Source of the DNA: Desulfovibrio sp.
GTDB lineage: Bacteria; Desulfobacterota; Desulfovibrionia; Desulfovibrionales; Desulfovibrionaceae
Reading direction: 5' to 3'
Length of the DNA stretch: 61,062 bases
Assembly (NCBI RefSeq): GCF_034006445.1
Contig: NZ_JAVESS010000019.1
Span: 1-61,062 of the forward strand
A program made the translations under genes and the position numbers. Shown here one piece after another: positions 16,408-26,204 of the stretch. The notes under the pieces are model-generated. The model was given only the letters and a program-made list of their open reading frames with translations. It had not been told where the DNA came from and ran no database searches. Numbering within the stretch: the first letter of the stretch is position 1; the number at the start of each line of letters is the position of its first letter.

Positions 16408-17496
16408 ATGCGCCACAGTGAATCGTCTTTTGTTCCGTCCCCTGTCTTTTTTCTGCTCTGCCTCATACTGCTGACACTCTGCGCCACAAGCGCCCCCCAC
16501 GCGGCGGAAACGGCCATTGCTTCCGGCGGGCGTCCGCTGCGCGTGGCCCTGCTGCTGGAGCATCCCGGCGGTGACGGCGGCTGGAACGACGCCCTGCTGC
16601 GCGGCCTTGAACGGGCACGGCAACTGCCTGTTGCCGCCGAGGTTCTGGTGGCTCCTGCCCAGGCCGACACCGCCGCCATCCAGGAATTTTTTCGCAATGC
16701 CGCATCCAGCCATGATCTTGTGCTGGTGGCCTCTGACCGGCTGCACGAAGCCCTGCGCAACAATGCCGCCAACTACCGGAGAACCCTTTTTGGCTGCATT
16801 GATGCGGGCATACGCGCGCCCAACATCATGTGCATAACCTTTGCAGACGAGCAGGCAGCCTACCTTGCCGGAGCGGCGGCGGCCATGCTTACGGCGCAGA
16901 CATCCCTGCCCGGCATCAATGCCGACAGAACCATCGGCTGGCTGTCGGGGCAAGACGTGCCCGCCATGCGCTCACTGCTCAACGGCTTTGTGGAGGGCGC
17001 GCGCCTTGTGGACCCGGAGGTGCGCGTCATCAACCGGATCACGGGCTCCTTCACGGACGCTGCCGCCGGGGGAAAGGCCGCCAGCGAACTGCTGGACCAG
17101 GGCGCGGACATTCTGGTGCTGGCCAGCGGGCTCGGCAACGGGCCAGCCCTGGAAGAAGCCGCCAGGCGAGGCGCGTATGTCATTGGACTTGACGGAAACC
17201 AGGACGGCAGACTGCCGGGGCGCGTGATCACCTCCATAGTCAAAAAGGCAGACGACGCCGTGTATGACCTGGTGGCCGCCGCCGCATCGGGCAACTTCAA
17301 GGGCAAGGAAATTCTCGTGCGCGACCTCAAGAACGGCGGCGTGGACATTACGGATATGGGGCCGTTCCGCACATCTGCTGGCAAAAACGTTCCGGCGGGT
17401 ATGGATCGCAGGCTGCACGAACTGCGCGGCGAACTTGAGAACGGCGGCATCCGCCTGAAATCCCTGCGTGAAAGAACACTCTGCGACTGTCTGTAG
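16408..17496 (+). CDS. BMP-family (PnrA-like) periplasmic binding protein
   Basis: The 362-residue protein has a hydrophobic signal segment (FFLLCLILLTLCATSAPHAA). It then shows a BMP-type fold: RVALLLEHPGGDGGWND, DLVLVASDRLHEAL, an ADEQAAYLAGAAAAMLT segment, IGWLSGQDVPAMRSLLNGFVEG and GADILVLASGLG. Such proteins bind nucleosides or other small ligands for ABC import or signalling. No ABC permease or ATPase is adjacent, but an MFS carrier follows after 41 bases and may share the transcript. GTAGGAAT precedes the ATG. A cysteine occurs near the cleavage region (LTLCATS), so lipoprotein processing is possible. Confidence 0.8.
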   Translation: MRHSESSFVPSPVFFLLCLILLTLCATSAPHAAETAIASGGRPLRVALLLEHPGGDGGWNDALLRGLERARQLPVAAEVLVAPAQADTAAIQEFFRNAASSHDLVLVASDRLHEALRNNAANYRRTLFGCIDAGIRAPNIMCITFADEQAAYLAGAAAAMLTAQTSLPGINADRTIGWLSGQDVPAMRSLLNGFVEGARLVDPEVRVINRITGSFTDAAAGGKAASELLDQGADILVLASGLGNGPALEEAARRGAYVIGLDGNQDGRLPGRVITSIVKKADDAVYDLVAAAASGNFKGKEILVRDLKNGGVDITDMGPFRTSAGKNVPAGMDRRLHELRGELENGGIRLKSLRERTLCDCL

Positions 17497-17537
17497 CGTG
17501 ACGCCGCGCAAGGGCGCGGCGAATCCGGAGAATCCTG

Positions 17538-18707
17538 ATGCCCGTTTACTACTGGTTTCCCATGCTCGGCTGTCTGGGAATCGGCTTCATGTTCATGAAC
17601 ATTCCGCCGGTGGCCACGCAGTTCATGCAGCTTTTTCATGTGGGCTACAGCGGGCTGTCGTTTCTTTTGAGCGCCCTTTTATGGACGCACGCCCTGGGCC
17701 AGATTCCTGCGGGGCTGATTATCGACAGGCTGGGCATACTGCGCTCTCTTGTGATCTCGGCCATCCTTTGCACTGTATGTTCCCTCGCGCCCCTTCTGGC
17801 CCCCCATAATCTCGGCCTTGCCATAGCCATGCGCCTTGTGGTGGGCGTTGCCTCGGCCATGCTTTTTCTTGGCATTGTCTTTGTGGTCAAGGTTCTGGCT
17901 CCACCGCAGTTTCTGGCCCGCGCACAGGGAATACAGGGCGCGGCCTTCAGCCTCGGCACCATGGTTCCTTACCTTGTGCTGCCGTTCTTTGAGGCCTGGG
18001 GTTGGGTGGCGAGTTATATCATGGTGGCCCTGATGCCCGCCCTGCTGCTGCTCGCATTGCTCTGGACGCCACGCGCCCCATTGCGGCAAAAAACCGCCCC
18101 AGACAACAACGTCAGCATATGGCTGTCACTCAAAACCGTGGCCAGATCAAAACATCTCTGGTTTCTCGGCTGCTGCCACGGATTTTCTTTTGGCACCATC
18201 ACGGCGCTGGGAAGCTGGCTGCCCACCGTTCTTGCCGACCGCGACCAGAGCACTGGGCCCGAGCACTGGGCTCTGGCCACAGGCGCGGTGCTTCTGGCAG
18301 GAACCTTTGCCCGCATGGGCGGCGGAGAACTGGGCGGCAGAAGCGACCTCCACAAGCTGCTGACACGCCTTGTGCTCGGTATTTCCCTGCTCTACACGGC
18401 CATGGCCCTCATGCCCGGCCCGCTGACCACACTGGCGGCGGGCGTATGCCTGGCCTTCTTTTGCGGCGGCACCTACGCTGCGGTTTTTGTGCTGACCATC
18501 CGCACCACAGGGCCGGGGCTTGTGGCCACCGGAGTGGGTTTTATGACTACCGTGGCCTGCTTCATCAACGTGCTGCTCACCCTGCTTATGGGCAACGTGC
18601 GCGAATACGCGGGTTCATTCGGGCCGGCCCTGCTGGTCACGGCCCTGTGCACTGCGGCGCTGTACCTGTGGGGGCGCAGGCTCTGTGGTGACGGAAGCTT
18701 CAGCTGA
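17538..18707 (+). CDS. major facilitator superfamily transporter
   Basis: A 389-residue carrier with twelve predicted membrane segments in two halves. The loop 2-3 motif is present in a loose form (GLIIDRLGILRSL) near residue 70, and the second half has a related GGRSDLHKLLTRL. The overall look is of the CynX/NIMT-like group, whose substrates include cyanate, nitrate or organic anions; the actual substrate cannot be read from sequence. GGAGAATCCTG precedes the ATG. The close spacing to the binding protein upstream suggests an operon. The repeat A element downstream starts 107 bases after the stop. Confidence 0.87.
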   Translation: MPVYYWFPMLGCLGIGFMFMNIPPVATQFMQLFHVGYSGLSFLLSALLWTHALGQIPAGLIIDRLGILRSLVISAILCTVCSLAPLLAPHNLGLAIAMRLVVGVASAMLFLGIVFVVKVLAPPQFLARAQGIQGAAFSLGTMVPYLVLPFFEAWGWVASYIMVALMPALLLLALLWTPRAPLRQKTAPDNNVSIWLSLKTVARSKHLWFLGCCHGFSFGTITALGSWLPTVLADRDQSTGPEHWALATGAVLLAGTFARMGGGELGGRSDLHKLLTRLVLGISLLYTAMALMPGPLTTLAAGVCLAFFCGGTYAAVFVLTIRTTGPGLVATGVGFMTTVACFINVLLTLLMGNVREYAGSFGPALLVTALCTAALYLWGRRLCGDGSFS

Positions 18708-18814
18708 AAGCGCGCGGAGCGGCCCAGGCCTCCCTTCAGGCATTGCCGCACAATAAAAAAACAGGTAAACAGATTATGCCCGCCTCAAACCGGGCCACGC
18801 GGGTTGCACCCCTA

Positions 18815-18960
18815 GAGCATTTTCGCATTGCGGATATCCATTCCTGATGCTTTAAAGACGCCCGCTTCGACGCATAACAGCGCAAATAAATAGCGCTTAC
18901 GCCTCTGCGGCGGGCGTCTGCTCACGCATCCGCCTGAGCAGTTTCAAAGTGAAATTGCTC
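18815..18960. mobile_element. repeat A, complete copy with the second interior type
   Basis: This 146-base copy lies between TA 18813-18814 and TA 18961-18962. The ends are GAGCATTTTCGC and GTGAAATTGCTC. The interior is GACGCCCGC...GCGGGCGTC with GCGCTTACGCCTCTGCGG, shared with the copy at 26708 and relics near 37270, 49530 and 59750. Confidence 0.8.
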
Positions 18961-19032
18961 TAATCCCCGCAAAATCCCCCACTTGCAATCTGTCCACCTT
19001 CCTGCGTCTCCATATCTTTCCGGGAGAAAATC

Positions 19033-20112
19033 ATGCTGAAAAAATATATTGTCCTGTTTCTTGCCGCCCTCATGCTGCTGCATTTCACCGCGCCCGGAGT
19101 GGACGCGGCCAGGCTGGTGCGCGTTCCCACCGCCTGGGTGGACGAGTTTGAAACATTTCTCATGTGGTACGCCAAAGAAAAGAAGTGGGACAGAGAAGCC
19201 GGACTGGATATTGAAATTAATCAGTACAATTCCGGCGCGGAAATTCTCAATGCCCATTCCACGGGGGCATGGGTATATGCTGGCATGGGGACAATCCCCA
19301 CCATTTTCGGCAATATGAACCACAATGTCGTCGCCATGGCCATTGGTGTGGACGAGGCTGCCGCCAATGGCGTGGTGGTGCCTGCCGACAGCCCCATTGC
19401 CAAGGTCAGGGGCTGGAACAAAGAGTACCCCAATGTGCTGGGCAGCCCGGACACCGTGCGCGGCAAAACCTTTGTGCTTACCGACATCAGCTCGGCGCAC
19501 TATGTTCTCTCCTCCTGGTTGAAGGTGCTTGGCCTTCAGGACAGCGACATCAGCATACGCGACATGGCGCAGGGGCTGGTGGTGGCCAGTCTTGAAAACC
19601 ACATCGGCGACGGGGCCGCCCTGTGGGCGCCACAACTGTATCTGGCGCTGGACAAGGGCGGAGTGCTCGCCGCAGACCTGAAATATTGCGGCAAGGAAAG
19701 CTACACCTACCTTGTGGCCGATGCGGAGTATGCCAAGGCCAATCCTGAAATAACGGCCAAATTTCTCACGGTATATTTTCGGGCTGTGGATGATTACATG
19801 AGCAAAAGCCCTGAAACTTTTTTACAGGATTATCGCCGCTTTTACCTTGAATGGGCAGGCAAGGACTATGATGAAGAACTGCTGCGGCGGGACATAAAAA
19901 GCCACCAGGTGCTGCCCCTGGCCGAGCAGCAGAGCCTTTTTGACGAGACCAACGGGCGTAGCAGCGCGCAGAAAGACATTGAGGATGTTGCCAGGTTTTT
20001 CGGCAGCCTGGGGCGGCTGAACAAGGACGAGATGTCCAGAGTCAGCACTTCATCCTACGCCACCGGCAAATACATCAAACTGGTGCCGCCCAACCTCAAG
20101 CTGAAAAAATAA
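19033..20112 (+). CDS. orphan NMT1/SsuA-like periplasmic binding protein
   Basis: The 359-residue protein has a typical signal peptide (MLKKYIVLFLAALMLLHFTA, cleaved near GVDAA). The mature part resembles solute receptors for nitrate, sulfonate or thiamine precursors: RVPTAWVDEFETFLMWYAKEKK, an early GAEILNA segment, then DTVRGKTFVLTDISSAHYVLSSWL. Unlike a usual transport locus there is no permease or ATPase gene beside it. It may serve a distant transporter or act in sensing. GGGAG precedes the ATG. A perfect hairpin follows 65 bases after the stop. Confidence 0.82.
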   Translation: MLKKYIVLFLAALMLLHFTAPGVDAARLVRVPTAWVDEFETFLMWYAKEKKWDREAGLDIEINQYNSGAEILNAHSTGAWVYAGMGTIPTIFGNMNHNVVAMAIGVDEAAANGVVVPADSPIAKVRGWNKEYPNVLGSPDTVRGKTFVLTDISSAHYVLSSWLKVLGLQDSDISIRDMAQGLVVASLENHIGDGAALWAPQLYLALDKGGVLAADLKYCGKESYTYLVADAEYAKANPEITAKFLTVYFRAVDDYMSKSPETFLQDYRRFYLEWAGKDYDEELLRRDIKSHQVLPLAEQQSLFDETNGRSSAQKDIEDVARFFGSLGRLNKDEMSRVSTSSYATGKYIKLVPPNLKLKK

Positions 20113-20177
20113 CACGGCGGCCCCGTCTTGCGGCAATTCGGCGGCAATTCGGCGGCCAGCCCGCGAAACCTCACAGA

Positions 20178-20219
20178 ACAACGGCAACGGCGCGGAGCAT
20201 TCCGCGCCGTTGCCGTTGT
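20178..20219 (+). terminator. strong hairpin after the binding-protein gene
   Basis: ACGGCAACGGCGCGGA pairs perfectly with TCCGCGCCGTTGCCGT around GCAT. The following T-run is weak (TTGTCATCT), so it may terminate only partly or protect the 3' end. Confidence 0.6.
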
Positions 20220-20242
20220 CATCTGGTCTGGCGACAGAGAAT

Positions 20243-20284
20243 AAAAGTTTTAGGGGGTGGGGGCGCCTCCCCCACAAAGCGCTT
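20243..20284. repeat. repeat B, internal-deletion copy
   Basis: TTTTAGGGGGTGGGGGCG runs straight into CCTCCCCCACAAAGC, so the central ACCC...GGGT palindrome is missing. Confidence 0.75.
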
Positions 20285-20305
20285 CACCATACCATTCCCC
20301 CCAGA

Positions 20306-20447
20306 CAGTGCCCCCACGAGATGAATTTCCTGTTATATCAAGGAGAATGAGCCTTTTATGCAGGGAGTGTACTTTGATGGTACTCGACCGGAATAAAAGG
20401 CGACGTTCGACGCAGAAATAGCAGGAAAGGCGCTCGTGGCGGCACTG
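20306..20447. repeat. repeat D, copy 1 (nested inverted repeat)
   Basis: The outer arms CAGTGCCCCCACGAG (20306-20320) and CTCGTGGCGGCACTG (20433-20447) pair 14 of 15. Inside, TTTCCTG/CAGGAAA and GCCTTTTAT/ATAAAAGGC pair again. The inner 112 bases are nearly identical to copy 2 near 32500, while the outer arms differ in a paired manner. It ends one base before the msrBA stop codon, so it may lie in that mRNA's 3' end. Confidence 0.75.
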
Positions 20448-20448
20448 G

Positions 20449-21498
20449 CTAGCGGCTGCTCCTGGCCGGTTCGTCAAAACGCGGCACGGACATATGGCAG
20501 CGGCCCCGCCCGGTGCGCTCGGCAAAGCGCTGGTGATAGGCCTCGGCCTCATAAAAAGGCCCGGCTGGCTCAAGGCGCGTCACCACGTCATAACCCTTTT
20601 CCCGCAAAAGGTTCATGAGCTTGAGGGCCACGGCCTTTTGTTCCGCGTCGAGGTAAAACACGGCAGAGCGGTACTGATCGCCCACATCGGGGCCCTGGCG
20701 ATCCAGTTGGGTGGGATCGTGGATTTCAAAAAAGCGGCGCAGAATCTGCTCATAGGTGATCCGCGCGGGATCAAAGACAATGCGCACGGCTTCAGCATGG
20801 CCGGTGTCGCCCCGGCACACGTCCTCATAGGATGGGTTTGACGTGCGGCCGCCCGTGTAGCCAGAAACAACGTCACGCACGCCGGGCATACGCCTGAAGG
20901 CGTCCTCCACTCCCCAAAAGCAGCCCCCCGCCACAATGGCCGTGCCTGTTGTTGCGGTGGCCTGGGCGCGCTGCGCCAGGGCTTTGGCTTCTTCAGGACT
21001 GCCAGCGGGATAAAAGGCCATGGACAGCGAGTTGACGCAATGGCGCGTATTTTTGGCCGTGAAACCTTCGCCCTCAAACACATGACCAAGGTGCCCGCCG
21101 CAATGGGCGCAGACTATCTCGACCCTTCTGCCGTCCGCGTCGGGCACCCGCCGCACGGCCCCAGGCAATTCGTCGTCAAAGCTTGGCCAGCCGCAGCCGG
21201 AGGCAAACTTGTCTTTTGAACTGTACAGCGCCGCGCCGCACTGCCGGCAGACGTAGGTTCCCGCCGCCTTGTTGCTGTTAAGTTGGCCGGAGTTGGGAGC
21301 CTCCGTGCCTTTGCGCAAGATAACGTCCGCCTCGCGTTCATTGAGAGGCGGCATGGGATATGTGGGCTTCATGGCAGCCTCCTGTGAAGGGCTGGCTGGA
21401 TCAGCGACAGCGGCATTTGCCTTTGCCGCCGTGACTACGGAGTACAGGCCGCAAAACAGGAACACGGCCAGAATCAGAAAAAGAGCATGATCACGCAT
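20449..21498 (-). CDS. msrBA: exported MsrB-MsrA fusion, peptide methionine sulfoxide reductase
   Basis: One 349-residue protein carries both stereospecific methionine sulfoxide reductases. After a signal segment (LFLILAVFLFCGLYSVV), the MsrB domain spans about residues 45-165 with zinc pairs CRQCG and CAHCGGH, ASGCGWPSF, and the active cysteine in RHCVNSLSM. The MsrA domain follows from about 185 with GGCFWGVE and GYTGG. This order (B then A) is the reverse of the common A-B fusion. The ATG at 21498 is tentative, with only AGGAACC at some distance; an in-frame start at 21531 is possible. An exported repair enzyme in an anaerobe fits defence against occasional oxygen. Confidence 0.9.
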   Translation of the reverse strand: MRDHALFLILAVFLFCGLYSVVTAAKANAAVADPASPSQEAAMKPTYPMPPLNEREADVILRKGTEAPNSGQLNSNKAAGTYVCRQCGAALYSSKDKFASGCGWPSFDDELPGAVRRVPDADGRRVEIVCAHCGGHLGHVFEGEGFTAKNTRHCVNSLSMAFYPAGSPEEAKALAQRAQATATTGTAIVAGGCFWGVEDAFRRMPGVRDVVSGYTGGRTSNPSYEDVCRGDTGHAEAVRIVFDPARITYEQILRRFFEIHDPTQLDRQGPDVGDQYRSAVFYLDAEQKAVALKLMNLLREKGYDVVTRLEPAGPFYEAEAYHQRFAERTGRGRCHMSVPRFDEPARSSR

Positions 21499-21743
21499 GG
21501 TATACTCACTGGTTCCTGTTAACATAACCACCCAGCCGACGGGGTCAATGCTTGCCTGCGGGAAAGGCCTTCAGCCGTAAGAAAGGGAGGATGGAAAAGC
21601 CCACCGTGGATGGGCGGGCCAGATAGCCGGAGCAGACGGGTATTGAGGGCAGCGCGACCCAGGGGAGTGCTGAAAAAAGTTCCGGCAGCATTCACGCCAT
21701 TGCCGCACGTCGTACCGCCATGGGACAACGGCATACAGTAGCG

Positions 21744-21885
21744 GCATGCGGCAACGGCGGGCAGCAATGGTAGGCGGCACAGCATGCGGCAACGGCGGGC
21801 AGCAATGGTAGGCGGCACAGCATGCGGCAACGGCGGGTAGCAATGGTAGGCGGCACAGCATGCGGCAATGGCATGCAGTAATGGC
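21744..21885. repeat. 38-base tandem repeat
   Basis: Three units of 38 bases starting GCATGCGGCAACGGCGGG (21744-21781, 21782-21819, 21820-21857) are almost identical. A degenerate fourth begins at 21858. They lie in the 565-base gap between msrBA and galE. No gene is supported in the rest of the gap; an AT-poor stretch with ATGGCATACC units continues the pattern. Confidence 0.85.
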
Positions 21886-22063
21886 ATACCATAATGGCCC
21901 GTGCCGCCAGTGCAGCCCAGCCCGAAAATACGCGTTTCAACGTTGCATCATGCCGGTTGCGGGGTGCGCACAACTATTTTGCTCTTGCGCTTGCGCTACG
22001 AGCGCCTCTGTCCCGACCACACGAACATTCAAATATGAACATGTTCTACGGGGCGGCAAAACC

Positions 22064-23050
22064 TCAGGAAGAAAATCCGTCGGGATGGGTCTTGTGCCAT
22101 TCCCAGGCCGAGGCGATGATCTGGTCAATGCCCGCCCTGGCCTGCCAGCCGAGGATCTCCCTGGCCCGGTCGGCCGAGGCCACGAGCCGCGCGGGATCGC
22201 CAAAGCGGCGCGTGGCCAGGGTCACGCCAATGTCATGCCCGGTCACACGGCAGGCCGCTGCCACCATTTCACGCACACTGAACCCCTTGCCATTGCCAAG
22301 GTTGCAGATTTCGCTGCCGCCCCCTGTACGCAGATAGTCCAGAGCGCGCATATGCGCGTCCGCCAGATCCATAATATCCAGATAGTCGCGGATACAGGTG
22401 CCGTCAGGTGTGGGGTAGTCATTGCCAAAAATGGTCACCACTTCCCGGCGGCCCAGAGGAACCTGAAGAATCAGGGGAATAAGATGGCTTTCGGGATTGT
22501 GTGCCTCGCCTATGGCGCCGCCGGGCCATGCGCCGCCCACGTTGAAATACCGCAGGCTCACAAAGCGGATGCCGTGGGCCTTGCCCACCCAGTGCATCAT
22601 GCGCTCCATAATGAGCTTGCTTTCGCCGTAGGGATTGGTGGGGTGCAGCGGCGCGTCCTCATTGATGGGCACGCTTTCCTGTTCGCCGTAGACAGCAGCC
22701 GACGATGAAAAAACTATCTTGTCCACACGGTTGCGCACCATGGCTTCCAGCAGGGTCTGCATGCCGTGGACGTTATTGTGAAAGTACTTCAGCGGCTGCT
22801 CCATGCTTTCACCCACCAGCGAACTGGCGGCAAAATGGAGCACGGCATCCACCCTGTGGCTCGAAAACACCTGATCCAGCAGCGCTCCGTCCCGTATGTC
22901 GCCTTCATACAGGTTGACGCCGTCAGGCAGGGAGGCACGGTGGCCGGTCAAAAAATTGTCCACAACAACAACGTCTTCGCCGCGCGCCAGCAACGCGCGC
23001 ACATTGTGGGAGCCTATGTAGCCAGCTCCACCGCAAACCAGTATGGACAT
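22064..23050 (-). CDS. galE: UDP-glucose 4-epimerase
   Basis: GalE interconverts UDP-glucose and UDP-galactose (or the N-acetyl forms) for surface polysaccharide. The 328-residue protein has the N-terminal NAD motif GGAGYIGSHN, DNFLTGH, and the short-chain dehydrogenase catalytic set SSSAAVYGE with YGESK. GTCIRDYLDIMDLADAH and NLGNGKGFSV complete the family pattern. The start is MSILVCGG at 23050; AGAGAA precedes it, and an alternative ATG lies six bases earlier. No other sugar gene is adjacent, so the gene seems to stand alone downstream of flavodoxin. Confidence 0.95.
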   Translation of the reverse strand: MSILVCGGAGYIGSHNVRALLARGEDVVVVDNFLTGHRASLPDGVNLYEGDIRDGALLDQVFSSHRVDAVLHFAASSLVGESMEQPLKYFHNNVHGMQTLLEAMVRNRVDKIVFSSSAAVYGEQESVPINEDAPLHPTNPYGESKLIMERMMHWVGKAHGIRFVSLRYFNVGGAWPGGAIGEAHNPESHLIPLILQVPLGRREVVTIFGNDYPTPDGTCIRDYLDIMDLADAHMRALDYLRTGGGSEICNLGNGKGFSVREMVAAACRVTGHDIGVTLATRRFGDPARLVASADRAREILGWQARAGIDQIIASAWEWHKTHPDGFSS

Positions 23051-23257
23051 GAGCATTCTCTTTTGTTGAAAGCATAGCATCGCGGTCGCACCGCGCGGGT
23101 AGAGTTCCGCTTTTTGCACATCAACTGCGGTCTGGCAAGCCCACCAGTGCCGTGAATGTATTTTGCCACGTCTTTTGCTGTGAAGCCAGCACATGAACAA
23201 CTTTTTTTATGCTGCGCCCGCATGCCGTCATTCTTGCCACGAGAAAGCTCACTCGCC

Positions 23258-23311
23258 CCCAAAAAACGACGCAAGGCCCGAAACCAGCCAGGGGCTTCGG
23301 GCCTTGCGGGC
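23258..23311 (-). terminator. intrinsic terminator after flavodoxin
   Basis: On the minus strand GCAAGGCCCGAA pairs with TTCGGGCCTTGC and is followed by GTCGTTTTTTG, 70 bases past the flavodoxin stop. The remaining gap to galE shows no gene. Confidence 0.85.
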
Positions 23312-23378
23312 ATATCTGCCGCAGCAGCCGTAACTACCGGGCTGCCGCTGCGCCTTGCGTGACAGTGCTAAAACTATT

Positions 23379-23877
<499 letters not shown>

Positions 23878-23895
23878 CAATTGAGATAATTAGGT

Positions 23896-24587
23896 TCCCC
23901 GCCTGTGTCAAGCCCATATCCCCAAAGGTTGACAGGTTTCGCCAGAAGATTCCCTGATTGCCACCGATCAGGCCACTCTTCAGTCATTGGCGGGTCTGCC
24001 ACGCGCCTGCCACGCACCTGCCACGCACAGGGCCGTGCGTGGAATTTTTGGCAGCCTGTGCGGCTGGCTTTTCGCGGGCACCGTGCGGGCCTCTCGCTTT
24101 GCCGCGTCTCTTGGCTGCCGGACAATGCTGTGCACGAGTCTCCACGCAGGGCCGGGGAATGTCTGCCCCTGGTGCCGCCCCGGCTGTCTGGCGGCCCGTC
24201 CGCGCTGGCCTCGCGCTGGAATCGCTGGAGGCCGGGGCGTTGTCATTTTCAAAACAGACTGTCCTTCTGCCCCGGAACTGAAAAGACGCCAGCCAGGGCC
24301 AGCGTCTTCAGCTTACAAAGGGTAAAAAAAACATCTGTGACTATCGTCACATTTATAGATTGTTTTTTCTCACGCCGCCATCGGCAGTCGCAAGGATCGG
24401 GATGAACGGTCGCCATAGTGCACGATCGCTGGCGCGCAGACCATCGTGGTGGGAACCGCGTATGCTGCCGCGGGGCAGTTCACGATGGATCAGGTAAATA
24501 TTGAGATGCTGCAATGCCTGAAGGATGTTGTTTCCTGACCCGCCCCTCAAAGCAGACAAGGCCTTGTGGCATACTACAACACGATAA
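23896..24587. other. intergenic region without a supported gene
   Basis: The stretch holds repeated CCTGCCACGCA units near 24005-24030. A hairpin AAGACGC/GCGTCTT at 24281-24307 could be a terminator. A minus frame at 24353-24559 (68 codons) has no recognised family and no convincing start signal. Confidence 0.45.
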
Positions 24588-24589
24588 AA

Positions 24590-24711
24590 ATTTTAGGGGG
24601 TGGGGGCGTGGGGGAGGCGACCCTTTTTTAAAAGGGTCCCTCCCCCACAAAGCATCTCAATCTCCCCCACAAAGCACCTCAATCTCCCCCACACAGCACT
24701 TCAAAATAAAA
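24590..24711. repeat. repeat B copy with a tandemly repeated tail
   Basis: The palindrome here has the loop CCTTTTTTAAAAGGG, which contains the TTAA that serves as insertion target in other copies. The tail CTCCCCCACAAAGCA is then repeated three times up to the stop of the radical SAM gene. Confidence 0.8.
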
Positions 24712-26118
24712 TTACTCCAAGTCCGTTTCAGCGCTTTCGCCGGGGGCCAGAGCGCCTTCCTTGGCGCGGGGTTCAGGCAGGTTCCATGTGCCGGGCATGG
24801 GGGCCGTCAGTTCCGCTTTTTCACCCACATAGGGATTGAAGTAGCCATGGCGCAGCCAGGGGCAGAGCTTTTTCAGCCTTTTCATAAACTGGGTCAGGCC
24901 CATGCTTGGCGAAAGCTCAAGCTTGCCTCCGTCTTCCATATCCCGCTTCATGAGGTCAAAGTACCACTCGGGATCGATGTTGAGATTGCGCCACTGGATC
25001 ATGCTGACGCCATTTTCGCCCACCATGCGCGCCAGGGCTTCCAGTTCTTCTTCGGTATCGGTAATGCCGGGAAAGAAGAGCAGGTTCAGAGACACAAAAA
25101 TGCCCCGGCTTCGCGCCTCGCGGATGGAGGCGCAGACATCATCCAGGCTGTAGTCCGCAGGCCGGTAATAGCGGTGGTAGAGGGTAGGACGCGCGCTGTT
25201 GATGCTCACGCGCATGCTTGTGAGCCCGGCGTCGGCCAGACGGGCCACGGCTTCGGGTCGTGAGGCGTTGGTATTGCAGTTGATGGTTCCCAAACCGCCA
25301 CCGGAACGGAACAGTTTTATGCTTTCCTCCAGAAGGTCGGGGTTCATGAGGGGGTCGCCCTCACAGCCCTGCCCGAAGGAATAAATGGGAGCGCGGCTTT
25401 CGCGCCCGGCATGAATGCGCATGACCTCGGCCACTTCCGCTGGTTCCGGGGTGAAGGCCAGACGGCACTGGGGCGTCACGGCCACGGGCGAATCCTTGTC
25501 CTGGGCCGAAATACAGCCCACGCAACGGGCATTGCAGGAGCGGGACGAGGGCAGGGGCGCTTCGTAACGGCCAAGAGCGAAGTTTCGTGCCGCAGGGCAG
25601 TCATAGCGGGCCACACAGTTATCCAGGATATGCCGCACAAGGCGGTTTTTGGGATAGTCCTGCAGCAGCCTGCGCGCGCCCTGTTCTATACGGTGGCGCG
25701 GAATGCGGTTGAAAACCTGGCGTTGATCCGTATCGACCTTGCGGGCGCAGATATAAAAGCGCCCACGCGCAAAGCCAATGGCCCCATACGCGAACAGGGG
25801 CAGCAGGGGCGCGTCAGGATTGCTGGCATAGGCCGGATGCGCCGAAAGCGTGTGCGCGGGGGCGGCAAAAGCCGCCACGGCCAGTTGGGCTTCGCCTTCG
25901 GGCGGCACTATTTCGCCTGTTTCGGGGTCAAGCCCCACAGCCTGTCGGCCAGGCAGCAGAAAAAATTCGCTTTCTTCAGGCAGGGGCATGAGTTCGTCAG
26001 GGCGTGGCAGCCCCCACTGCGCGCCCCTGCGACAGACCATGAGCAGGCGTTCGTCATCGTAAATATTGCCCTGCTCGTCCGCCATGACAAGATGCGGCTC
26101 AATATGCTGCGCGGCCAT
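24712..26118 (-). CDS. radical SAM protein with SPASM-like context, function unknown
   Basis: The 468-residue protein has the SAM cluster motif CNARCVGC (Cys195, 199, 202) after a 190-residue N-terminal extension. That extension ends with two cysteines (DNCVARYDC) which could hold another cluster. The barrel continues with FGQGCEGDPLMNPDLLEESI, NCNTNASRPEAV and SLNLLFFPGITDTEEEL, the pattern of enzymes that act on peptides or cofactors. The C-terminus lacks a clear cysteine set. AAGGAG precedes the ATG at 26118. It is divergent from a small membrane protein with 86 bases between them. Similar proteins are found across Desulfovibrio, but I cannot assign a substrate. Confidence 0.85.
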   Translation of the reverse strand: MAAQHIEPHLVMADEQGNIYDDERLLMVCRRGAQWGLPRPDELMPLPEESEFFLLPGRQAVGLDPETGEIVPPEGEAQLAVAAFAAPAHTLSAHPAYASNPDAPLLPLFAYGAIGFARGRFYICARKVDTDQRQVFNRIPRHRIEQGARRLLQDYPKNRLVRHILDNCVARYDCPAARNFALGRYEAPLPSSRSCNARCVGCISAQDKDSPVAVTPQCRLAFTPEPAEVAEVMRIHAGRESRAPIYSFGQGCEGDPLMNPDLLEESIKLFRSGGGLGTINCNTNASRPEAVARLADAGLTSMRVSINSARPTLYHRYYRPADYSLDDVCASIREARSRGIFVSLNLLFFPGITDTEEELEALARMVGENGVSMIQWRNLNIDPEWYFDLMKRDMEDGGKLELSPSMGLTQFMKRLKKLCPWLRHGYFNPYVGEKAELTAPMPGTWNLPEPRAKEGALAPGESAETDLE

Positions 26119-26204
26119 AAATGCTCCTTGCCCCGGCGGGGGTGAACGTATATAACGGCCCAACGTGGCCGGGCGATCCCGGCCCGTACTTTTGGAGGCC
26201 CTTC

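Noticed and set aside
21744..21885. Tandem repeats considered as a CRISPR array
   Set aside because: The units are directly adjacent with no unique spacers, and no cas gene is nearby.
24353..24559. 68-codon minus-strand frame
   Set aside because: The peptide looks partly protein-like, but there is no family match by eye, no start signal and no conserved neighbour.
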